Below are positions 1 through 7,341 of a stretch of 52,128 nucleotides of DNA, piece by piece (the stretch's first letter is position 1; the number at the start of each line of letters is the position of its first letter). The notes below the pieces were generated by a model. It was not told the origin of the DNA. It searched no databases and saw only the letters and a program-made list of their open reading frames with translations. Source of the DNA: Ferruginibacter sp. (GTDB lineage Bacteria; Bacteroidota; Bacteroidia; Chitinophagales; Chitinophagaceae). The DNA lies in contig JACMKX010000109.1 in NCBI GenBank assembly GCA_014379905.1, positions 1 through 52,128 on the forward strand, written 5' to 3'. The translations under genes were made by a program, and so were the position numbers.

Positions 1-741
1 AATTGGAATATAGAGGCCGTATTGAACAATGATATCATGGGCAGCAATAACAGCAGCGAAACAAACATTATCAGCAATACAAAAGTGCGGGTATTTAGTG
101 AAGGCTTACCAGCTTATGAAACAGAGAAGCATGCAAAAATGATCCGTCAACTGGGCTTGGAAAATGACGGCAAAAGCCGGCAACTTGCACGTTATGTAAA
201 GGAGATTTCAGAACGGTATGTAGATAACCTGGAAGTTGTGATGGTCTATAGGAATGACCGGTTCCTGCGGGGCGGTGATCATACCCCGTACGTGGAAAAT
301 GGTTACGCTGCTGTTCGCATTACAGAAATGAATGAAAATTATTATCATCAACACCAGGATGTAAGAAAGGAAAATGGTATTCAATATGGCGATCTCATCG
401 AATTCATAGACTTTGAATATTTAAGAAAAAATACTGCCATGAACCTGGTCAGCCTGGCCAACCTTGCTAAAGCACCGGCGTTGCCACAAGAAGTGAAGAT
501 CGATGTAAAAAAACTGGGCAACACTTCTTACCTGTATTGGAAAGCCCCTCTGAGCGGAAACGTAAAAGGGTATTATGTTATGGTAAGGGAAACCACCAGT
601 GCTTTCTGGCAAAAGAAAATATTCACTACTGCTACTGAAATAATTTTACCTTATTCAAAAGATAATTATTTTTTCGCTGTTCAGTCTGTAGGAATGGAGG
701 GTAATGAAAGCCTGCCGGTAGTTCCGGCTGCCGGCCGATAA
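1..741 (+). CDS. M28-family metallopeptidase, C-terminal part (5' truncated by window edge)
   Basis: The frame is open from base 1, so the visible 246 residues are the C-terminal part of a longer protein. The first codons read NWNIEAVLNNDIMG, matching the metal-ligand strand of M28 aminopeptidases, and a later LRGGDHTPY segment carries the conserved metal-binding His of the same fold. The last ~80 residues (from about PALPQEVKID) look like a fibronectin-type-III beta-sandwich, a common appendage of secreted M28 enzymes in Bacteroidota. Family knowledge suggests a zinc exopeptidase acting in the periplasm or outside the cell. The signal peptide would lie upstream of the window. An in-frame TTG at position 22 is not the real start, because conserved residues precede it. 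The stop is followed after 8 bases by the next gene. Confidence 0.85.
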   Translation, partial: NWNIEAVLNNDIMGSNNSSETNIISNTKVRVFSEGLPAYETEKHAKMIRQLGLENDGKSRQLARYVKEISERYVDNLEVVMVYRNDRFLRGGDHTPYVENGYAAVRITEMNENYYHQHQDVRKENGIQYGDLIEFIDFEYLRKNTAMNLVSLANLAKAPALPQEVKIDVKKLGNTSYLYWKAPLSGNVKGYYVMVRETTSAFWQKKIFTTATEIILPYSKDNYFFAVQSVGMEGNESLPVVPAAGR

Positions 742-749
742 TATTTTTT

Positions 750-977
750 ATGCAAGATGTACCAATGCCCGACGGGCAATTATTAGTTGATATTGTTACT
801 ATGAAAATGCCTTTTGGTAAATACAAAGGCACCGTACTTCGTTACCTGCCGGTGAGCTACCTGGAATGGTTTCATCGAAAAGGTTTTCCAAAAGGAAGGC
901 TGGGAATGATGCTGGAGACATTGTATGAAATAAAAATTAACGGGTTGGAATACCTGCTGAATAAAATAAAGCCGTGA
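750..977 (+). CDS. DUF3820 family protein
   Basis: A 75-residue soluble protein. The central block MPFGKYKGTVLRYLPVSYL, followed by WFHRKGFPKGRLG and a C-terminal YEIKINGLEYLL, is the signature of the small DUF3820 family. Family members have no firmly established biochemical role; some annotations call them quorum-sensing-regulated virulence factors, which is not informative here. The ATG at 750 is taken as start; the residues before the core (QLLVDIVT) resemble the lead-in of homologues, so a start at Met18 is less likely, although Met6 is possible. It lies 8 bp after the M28 peptidase gene, so the two are probably co-transcribed. It ends one base before the convergent membrane-protein gene. 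Confidence 0.8.
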   Translation: MQDVPMPDGQLLVDIVTMKMPFGKYKGTVLRYLPVSYLEWFHRKGFPKGRLGMMLETLYEIKINGLEYLLNKIKP

Positions 978-978
978 C

Positions 979-1389
979 CTACTTTTTGTCCGGGTCATCT
1001 GGTTTGATCTCTTTTAATTCTACTTCTTTTATATCTGCTTCCATTTTTTCTTTTTTCATACCTACCCTTACCAGTCCAAAAATACTCATATAAATATTGG
1101 CGATCCACACCAGTGCAAAACCGCCAATGAGATATCCTCTCCAATCTGTAAACAGCAAAGTATAATTGGTAATGAGGACAAAAAATATTGTTACGTAATG
1201 GCTAAAACAATATTCGCAGGTAAAGAGGTAAAAGAATTTTCTTTTAAATAATGAATTAGAGGATTTCGATTTTTTAATGCAATAATTTCTTGCTTCTTCA
1301 AATATCTGTTCATGGGTGACTGTCCAGGCAATACATGCAATGGGTAGTGCCAATAAAAAAAGATTAGTGATCTGGTCGGCCTGGAGCAT
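979..1389 (-). CDS. small membrane protein with CEYC motif, unknown function
   Basis: A 136-residue protein with three probable membrane segments (about residues 6-24, 59-80 and 83-107) and a charged Lys/Glu/Asp-rich C-terminal tail. A Cys pair, CEYC, sits just before the second segment (FTCEYCFSHYVT), a layout reminiscent of DUF1360-type membrane proteins, but the similarity is too weak to name the family. No catalytic motif is recognised. The start is ATG at 1389. The region upstream of this start holds the MITE-like element at 1450-1611, so its promoter may be altered by that insertion. It converges on the DUF3820 gene with one base between the stops. Confidence 0.6.
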   Translation of the reverse strand: MLQADQITNLFLLALPIACIAWTVTHEQIFEEARNYCIKKSKSSNSLFKRKFFYLFTCEYCFSHYVTIFFVLITNYTLLFTDWRGYLIGGFALVWIANIYMSIFGLVRVGMKKEKMEADIKEVELKEIKPDDPDKK

Positions 1390-1449
1390 ACTATTTTATT
1401 TATGATAAGATATGAAAATAGTAGCATTAAGTATCATGCCAATTATCTA

Positions 1450-1611
1450 GTAGTGTACCAGTTTGAAAAAAATATTACAAATAGTTGCCAGGTTGTCCCG
1501 CTTGTTGCCGGACGAAACCGGTCTATACATCTTTTCAACTTTTGCCTTCGACAGGTTCCCACGCACTTGCGGGGCAGGCAGGCTGAAAGCTTTTTCAAAC
1601 TGAGACACTAC
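1450..1611. mobile_element. MITE-like element with 21-bp inverted termini and ~10-bp target duplication
   Basis: A 162-bp segment is bounded by 21-bp terminal inverted repeats at 1450-1470 and 1591-1611. Both ends read GTAGTGT, two variable bases, then CAGTTTGAAAAA, and 19 of 21 positions pair. Directly outside lie direct repeats CAATTATCTA (1440-1449) and CAATTATTTA (1612-1621), identical at 9 of 10 bases, as expected for a target-site duplication. No plausible transposase is encoded, so this would be a non-autonomous element mobilised in trans. It separates two minus-strand genes. The stop codon of the gene at 1615-2538 lies inside the right-hand duplication. The parent transposon family cannot be assigned from this sequence. 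Confidence 0.7.
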
Positions 1612-1614
1612 CAA

Positions 1615-2538
1615 TTATTTAAAATCAAAAAGGGTTGCGGTAAACACGCCTCTCTCCCTTTTTTTAGTGATGGCTTTCCAGTTGCCAATATAGCGTATCA
1701 AAGATGGAACCGTGAGTTCGCCAAAACGGGTCATTTGTACCTCCATTTTTACTTCAAAGTCATATACGCCTGCATCATAGCTTAATGAATAAGTACGGGC
1801 CACTACATCAAATGTAATATCATCAAACCAGGTGATCATTTCATCAACCACGACACTCCCCTCCCTGCCGGGTTTTACTTTTTGGGTAAACAAATAGCAG
1901 GAGCGGCCATTGTATACATCCATGTCAATATCTATGTTGTAACTATCGGCCATATCATCATCATAAATAGCCGTTTTATTGCTCATAAAGGGTAAGCCCT
2001 TAATTCTTTTGCCCGGATTAAAGAACAACATCTTTAGTTGTTCCTTGTGTTTCTCCATTCCACTTTTTCCCGCTGTGCTAAATTCACGATCCCCTACAAT
2101 ATTGTCTTCGCCGCATACAGAATCTTTGGTAAAAAATAAGGAAGCATACATCTGCGCGGTGTAATAATTATACTGCCTGTTGCCGGTATAAAAATCGCCG
2201 GTGCTTTTTTCTTCCAGCACCTGCATGGTTCTGCAATTGTTGCTACGCACTTGTTTTGTCTTACTAAATAGCGATGCTTTAAGTCCCTCGTTTTTATCCA
2301 GCATCCGAATGTCATTAATGGCGGTAAAATCTAAGATTCGAAGGTTCTTGAAGGCTTTGTAATAACTGCTATCATCCTTTATCTTTTTTATAAACCCCGG
2401 TACATTAAGGTTTTTATCAACCACAACAGAACTTAAAGTGATTACTTTTTTTCCATCAAATATAGTATCAGCAGGAGCCTGTGCATAGGATGCAACAGGT
2501 ATAAGCACAAAAAAAACAGGTATGAAAAATAGTTTCAT
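1615..2538 (-). CDS. secreted hypothetical protein
   Basis: A 307-residue protein beginning with a clear signal peptide (MKLFFIPVFFVLIPVASYAQ, cleavage after Ala-Gln expected), so it is periplasmic or outer-membrane associated. The body is rich in aromatic and charged residues with alternating beta-strand character. The C-terminal part (from about YNGRSCYLFTQKVKPG, then MITWFDDITFDVVARTYSL) is loosely reminiscent of LolA-like lipid-binding folds, but I do not recognise the family and assign no function. The start is ATG at 2538; a minus-strand TAATTTTG box at 2544-2551 lies unusually close to it. The TAA stop (1615-1617) lies inside the target duplication of the MITE-like element, which therefore inserted without changing the protein. 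Confidence 0.65.
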   Translation of the reverse strand: MKLFFIPVFFVLIPVASYAQAPADTIFDGKKVITLSSVVVDKNLNVPGFIKKIKDDSSYYKAFKNLRILDFTAINDIRMLDKNEGLKASLFSKTKQVRSNNCRTMQVLEEKSTGDFYTGNRQYNYYTAQMYASLFFTKDSVCGEDNIVGDREFSTAGKSGMEKHKEQLKMLFFNPGKRIKGLPFMSNKTAIYDDDMADSYNIDIDMDVYNGRSCYLFTQKVKPGREGSVVVDEMITWFDDITFDVVARTYSLSYDAGVYDFEVKMEVQMTRFGELTVPSLIRYIGNWKAITKKRERGVFTATLFDFK

Positions 2539-2580
2539 ACCTGCAAAATTAGTTGTAAAAAAAATAATGATACGTTATTT

Positions 2581-2629
2581 AGGATTTCTGAGTGGGTCAC
2601 CGCAAGACGGTGGCTCACTCAGAAATCCT
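2581..2629. repeat. 49-nt palindromic repeat, copy 1 (3' of def)
   Basis: A nearly perfect 49-nt inverted repeat. The outer arm AGGATTTCTGAGTG pairs exactly with CACTCAGAAATCCT, and the inner core (GGTCACCGC, short loop, CGGTGGCT) pairs with two mismatched positions. Its inner 27 nt match copy 2 at 3264-3312. The last two bases overlap the def stop codon, so the def transcript would end in this hairpin. It lacks a clear uridine tract, so a pure terminator role is uncertain. Confidence 0.75.
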
Positions 2630-3206
2630 ATTTAGGAAATACCATCCTGTAGTCTACTTTTATTTTGCCTTTACTGATATCATCCAGCTTGCGGCGGATC
2701 AGTGTTCTTTTTAAAGGCTTCATGTAGTCTATAAATAATTTCCCTTCCAGGTGATCGTATTCATGCAGTATGATCCTGGCAGTAAGACCGTTAAAGGTTT
2801 TTGTCTGCGGCACAAAATGCTCATCCATATATTCGATCGTTACACTTTCCTTCCGCATTACATCTTCCCTCACTTTTGGAATGCTCAGGCAGCCTTCGTT
2901 GTAACTCCATTCATTGCCATCCAGTTTTGTAATATGCGCATTGATAAACACCCCTTTGTAGCCGGGCCTGTCAGGATAATTAAGATCGTCATCCTCTTCC
3001 TCGTTCTCGAATATCTGGGCGCTGTCCATTACAAATAACCGGATATCTTTATTGATTTGAGGTGCTGCAATACCTACCCCATTGCTATTGTACATGGTTT
3101 CCCACATATCTGCCACCAGCTTTTCAAGCCCGGGGTAATCTGTATCAATATCTACGGCCAACTTTCTTAAAACCGGTGAGCCATAAGCAACAATTGGTAA
3201 AATCAT
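2628..3206 (-). CDS. def: peptide deformylase
   Basis: A 192-residue peptide deformylase, which removes the formyl group from the N-terminal Met of nascent proteins using an active-site metal. All three family motifs are present: GVGIAAPQ (residues 43-50), EGCLS (104-108, metal ligand Cys106) and HEYDH (148-152, metal ligands His148 and His152, catalytic Glu149). A 10-residue N-terminal extension starting at a TTG (3236) is rejected, because that TTG is the last three bases of a promoter box TACCTTTG (3234-3241). The ATG at 3206 gives the usual N-terminus MILPIVAYG and is preceded by AAGGAAGAA. An acidic insert (EEEDDD, about 69-74) is larger than in E. coli. Palindromic repeats lie both downstream and upstream of the gene. 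Confidence 0.95.
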   Translation of the reverse strand: MILPIVAYGSPVLRKLAVDIDTDYPGLEKLVADMWETMYNSNGVGIAAPQINKDIRLFVMDSAQIFENEEEDDDLNYPDRPGYKGVFINAHITKLDGNEWSYNEGCLSIPKVREDVMRKESVTIEYMDEHFVPQTKTFNGLTARIILHEYDHLEGKLFIDYMKPLKRTLIRRKLDDISKGKIKVDYRMVFPK

Positions 3207-3233
3207 AATCTGTTCTTCCTTAAAATTTGAGGG

Positions 3234-3241
3234 CAAAGGTA
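3234..3241 (-). promoter_or_regulatory. Bacteroidota -7 box for def
   Basis: Minus-strand TACCTTTG matches TAnnTTTG exactly and ends 27 bases before the def ATG. No convincing -33 TTTG is visible at the usual spacing. Confidence 0.55.
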
Positions 3242-3263
3242 AGTTGAATGGCTGAAATCCCGT

Positions 3264-3312
3264 TTGAAAAATGGGTGGGCCACCGTTCTGCGGTGACTCA
3301 CCCTTTTTTCAA
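3264..3312. repeat. 49-nt palindromic repeat, copy 2 (between ruvX and def)
   Basis: A second 49-nt inverted repeat with outer arms TTGAAAAATGGGTG and CACCCTTTTTTCAA, which pair with one mismatch. The inner core GGCCACCG/CGGTGACT is the same element as copy 1 seen in reverse complement (27-nt core with about three substitutions outside the loop). The outer arms are unrelated to those of copy 1 yet still pair. On the minus strand it lies just after ruvX and before def, so it could act as a processing or termination hairpin. Confidence 0.75.
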
Positions 3313-3324
3313 CTAACCCATATT

Positions 3325-3735
3325 TCAAAGGTGCTGCATATATTCCTGCAAGATGATGGTGGCGGCTATTTCGTCCACGAGTTTTTTATCCCGGCGGTCC
3401 TTCTTTTTAAGGCCCATTTCAAACATGGCATTTTTAGCCATTTTGGAAGTATAGCGTTCATCCACTTCTTTGATGGGCATTTGAGGAAACGCTGTTTGTA
3501 ATTTTTTTATGGCTGCTCTAACCAGGGGCGTTCCATGCGTATCAGATTCATCCCAATTAACAGGCATACCGATAATGATCAGTTCAACCGGTTCAGCAGC
3601 AAAATATTTTCTTAAAAATGGAATTAGTTCTTTTGATTCAATGGTAGTAAGGCCTGTAGCGATGATCTGCATAGGATCGGTAACGGCAATGCCGGTGCGT
3701 TTTCCTCCGTAGTCAATTGATAAAATGCGAGCCAA
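3325..3735 (-). CDS. ruvX: Holliday junction resolvase-like protein RuvX (YqgF family)
   Basis: A 136-residue RNase H-fold protein of the YqgF/RuvX family. Members process the 5' end of pre-16S rRNA, and some resolve Holliday junctions. Motifs seen are the N-terminal SIDYGGKRTGIAVTD with the first catalytic Asp, IIIGMPVNWDES in the middle, and C-terminal VDEIAATIILQEY with the last acidic residue; the Glu of VDERYTS is also conserved. The start is TTG at 3735: no upstream in-frame ATG exists, and the encoded MARILSIDYGG matches the family N-terminus, so the TTG start is well supported. Length is normal. It lies between the UbiA-family gene (29 bp upstream) and def, separated from def by a palindromic repeat. 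Confidence 0.92.
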   Translation of the reverse strand: MARILSIDYGGKRTGIAVTDPMQIIATGLTTIESKELIPFLRKYFAAEPVELIIIGMPVNWDESDTHGTPLVRAAIKKLQTAFPQMPIKEVDERYTSKMAKNAMFEMGLKKKDRRDKKLVDEIAATIILQEYMQHL

Positions 3736-3764
3736 GATGATTATTGATTATTAACGATGAATTA

Positions 3765-4688
3765 CTAAGAGATGAATAAGTCTAAAATCACAAATACTGC
3801 AAATACTACAGAGGCGATTCCGTTTGCGGTCATAAAAGCAAGGTTTACCCTCCGAAGGTCAGTCGCCGTTACAACAGAGTGTTGGTAGATCAACATGCCT
3901 GCAAATACTGCTACACCCGCCCAATATAAATATCCAAATTTCCCATAAGCACCTGCATAAATAACACAGGCAGCAGATAATAAGTGTAATAATTCAGACA
4001 CTCTCAATGCTTTCTTTTTACCCAACATGGATGGAATAGAATGTAACTGGTTGTTCTTATCAAATTCTTCGTCCTGCAAGGCATAAATAATATCAAAACC
4101 ACTTACCCAAAATATTACTGCGAAAGAAAATAATAAAGGCAGCCAATCAAACTGACCGGTTACCGCCAGATAGGCACCAATTGGGGCAAGGCTCAAACCC
4201 AGTCCCAGCACCAAATGGCAAAGCGCAGTAAATCTTTTTGTGTAGCTATAAAATAAAATAACAAACAATGCTACCGGCGATAAGTAAAAACAAATGGAGT
4301 TGATGAACCAGGTGGCCGTTATAAATAAAATGCAACTTATAATAGTGAATGTAAAAGCATTTTTTGGAGTGATGATACCTGATGGAATTTCTCTAACGGC
4401 CGTTCTTGGATTTTTTTCATCAAACTTCCTGTCCAGGTAACGGTTAAACGCCATTGCTGCTGAACGTGCGAAGATCATGCACAACACAACCAATCCTAAT
4501 AAGATCAGCATATTACTATCAAATACAACCACCCGAAATGCAGGTGCAGCGAAGTGCGTCGGCATGTTATCATTAACCCGCAATATGATTGAAAAAAGAC
4601 CCAGGCAAAAACCAATCAATGCAAAAGGCATTGCAAAAATGGTATGTGAAAACTTTATAAGAGAAAGATAATTTTTAACCGTCGACAT
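3765..4688 (-). CDS. ubiA: UbiA-family polyprenyltransferase (MqnP/4-hydroxybenzoate type)
   Basis: A 307-residue integral membrane prenyltransferase with about eight helices. The first Asp-rich motif is NRYLDRKFDEKNPRT and the second is DIIYALQDEEFD; both bind the Mg-diphosphate of the polyprenyl donor. The NR..D...D..NPRT plus YA.QD form resembles the UbiA-like enzymes of bacteria that make menaquinone through futalosine (MqnP). The acceptor could therefore be a dihydroxynaphthoate compound rather than 4-hydroxybenzoate; that is an inference. The start ATG at 4688 gives the typical N-terminus with KFSHTIFAMPFAL. ruvX follows 29 bp downstream on the same strand. No other quinone gene is in the window. 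Confidence 0.85.
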   Translation of the reverse strand: MSTVKNYLSLIKFSHTIFAMPFALIGFCLGLFSIILRVNDNMPTHFAAPAFRVVVFDSNMLILLGLVVLCMIFARSAAMAFNRYLDRKFDEKNPRTAVREIPSGIITPKNAFTFTIISCILFITATWFINSICFYLSPVALFVILFYSYTKRFTALCHLVLGLGLSLAPIGAYLAVTGQFDWLPLLFSFAVIFWVSGFDIIYALQDEEFDKNNQLHSIPSMLGKKKALRVSELLHLLSAACVIYAGAYGKFGYLYWAGVAVFAGMLIYQHSVVTATDLRRVNLAFMTANGIASVVFAVFVILDLFIS

Positions 4689-4751
4689 TTTTGTTGTTTC
4701 ATTTTCTAAAAGATGTAGCCGCCTGCATTAGCACATCAGCACATGAGCATA

Positions 4752-5291
4752 TTAGCTAATTGACTGCATTCTCGACCTGATGATTTCCCACAACACCACC
4801 CCAGCCGCTGTAGCAATATTCAAAGAATGTTTCATACCCAGTTGCGGAATTTCTATACAACCGTCACATAAATGAATGGTTTCCTGTTCTACACCGGTTA
4901 CTTCATTACCAAAAATAACGGCAATTTTTTCGGTGGAATCAAAAGAAATTTTTTCCAGGGAGAAACTATCTTGTACCTGTTCTACCGCATAAATCTTATA
5001 GCCAGACCATCTCAACTGTTCTATTGCTTCTGCTGCACCTGTAAAATGTTTCCACTCTACCGTATCTTCTGCACCCAATGCCGTTTTCCTTATTTCTTTA
5101 TGAGGAGGTGTACCCGTGTAGCCCGTAAGGTAAAGAGCTTCCAGTAAAAATGCATCTGCGGTACGAAATACACTGCCTACATTGTAGGAGCTGCGAATAT
5201 TTTCCAGCACCGCTATTACCGGTGTTTTTTCAGAACGCTTGAACTCCTCCACCGATTTGCGGTTCAGCGCTTCCATACTTAATTTTTCCAT
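4752..5291 (-). CDS. TrmH/SpoU-family RNA 2'-O-methyltransferase
   Basis: A 179-residue SPOUT-class methyltransferase that transfers a methyl group from S-adenosylmethionine to a ribose 2'-OH of tRNA or rRNA. The three family motifs are clear: ENIRSSYNVGSVFRTAD (motif 1), VIFGNEVTGV (motif 2) and IEIPQLGMKHSLNIATAAG (motif 3, cofactor knot). There is no extra N-terminal substrate-binding domain, so it is the compact form, and the RNA target cannot be inferred. The start is ATG at 5291. The upstream region carries the CACGAAT-type repeat at 5300-5334. It is followed 63 bp downstream by the UbiA-family gene on the same strand. Confidence 0.88.
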   Translation of the reverse strand: MEKLSMEALNRKSVEEFKRSEKTPVIAVLENIRSSYNVGSVFRTADAFLLEALYLTGYTGTPPHKEIRKTALGAEDTVEWKHFTGAAEAIEQLRWSGYKIYAVEQVQDSFSLEKISFDSTEKIAVIFGNEVTGVEQETIHLCDGCIEIPQLGMKHSLNIATAAGVVLWEIIRSRMQSIS

Positions 5292-5299
5292 TTTTATTT

Positions 5300-5334
5300 C
5301 ACGAATGAAAACGAATTACACGAATTGCACGAAT
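5300..5334. repeat. dispersed CACGAATT-type repeat, copy 1
   Basis: Four closely spaced ACGAAT units, ending in TTACACGAATTGCACGAAT. The arrangement is nearly identical to 50778-50815, with one substitution and a 3-nt GAA length difference. It lies between the SpoU gene start and the pyrG stop. Confidence 0.6.
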
Positions 5335-5403
5335 AATAATATTTATTTCCAGGACCATTTTTATTCCCGCAGCCCTGAATTTTTAAACGTTAACCATTCC
5401 ACA

Positions 5404-7119
<1,716 letters not shown>

Positions 7120-7229
7120 TTATAACTTAAACAGCTCTTCAGCTTTTTATCAGCAAATTTCAATCAACAATTAATAAGAAAATAAAATGTGACCGGAGGA
7201 AAAATGATCAGGATATCCTAGAGGTCATG

Positions 7230-7237
7230 CAAAGATA
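7230..7237 (-). promoter_or_regulatory. -7 box and long leader of pyrG
   Basis: Minus-strand TATCTTTG matches TAnnTTTG. Shortly downstream lies a 10-bp palindrome AGGATATCCT (7210-7219), then an AT-rich leader reaching the ATG at 7044. No -33 element is convincing. Confidence 0.45.
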
Positions 7238-7292
7238 AGGTGAATATTTGAGTAGAGAAAATTTGTACTGGTTTTATTCACAACTTATAATA

Positions 7293-7324
7293 GTACATGG
7301 GCCGTTTTGAGGCGGCCCATGTAC
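7293..7324 (-). terminator. hairpin downstream of purL
   Basis: GTACATGGGCCG and CGGCCCATGTAC form a perfect 12-bp stem with an 8-nt loop, 17 bp beyond the purL stop. The following minus-strand sequence is A/T-rich but has no strong uridine run, so termination is probable rather than certain. Confidence 0.6.
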
Positions 7325-7341
7325 CCATAAAATATTTACAA

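Noticed and set aside
1402..1785. Plus-strand open frame covering the MITE-like element and the 3' end of the secreted-protein gene
   Set aside because: It overlaps inverted termini and a well-supported minus-strand gene, and its translation has no signal or domain.
2577..2637. ATTTAGGA direct repeats flanking palindrome copy 1, as a possible target duplication
   Set aside because: They do not occur around copy 2, and one lies in the palindrome arm, so they are not good evidence of insertion.
7293..7324. purL hairpin as a third copy of the palindromic repeat
   Set aside because: It lacks the GGTCACCG/CGGTGGCT core; only a GGGCC word is shared.
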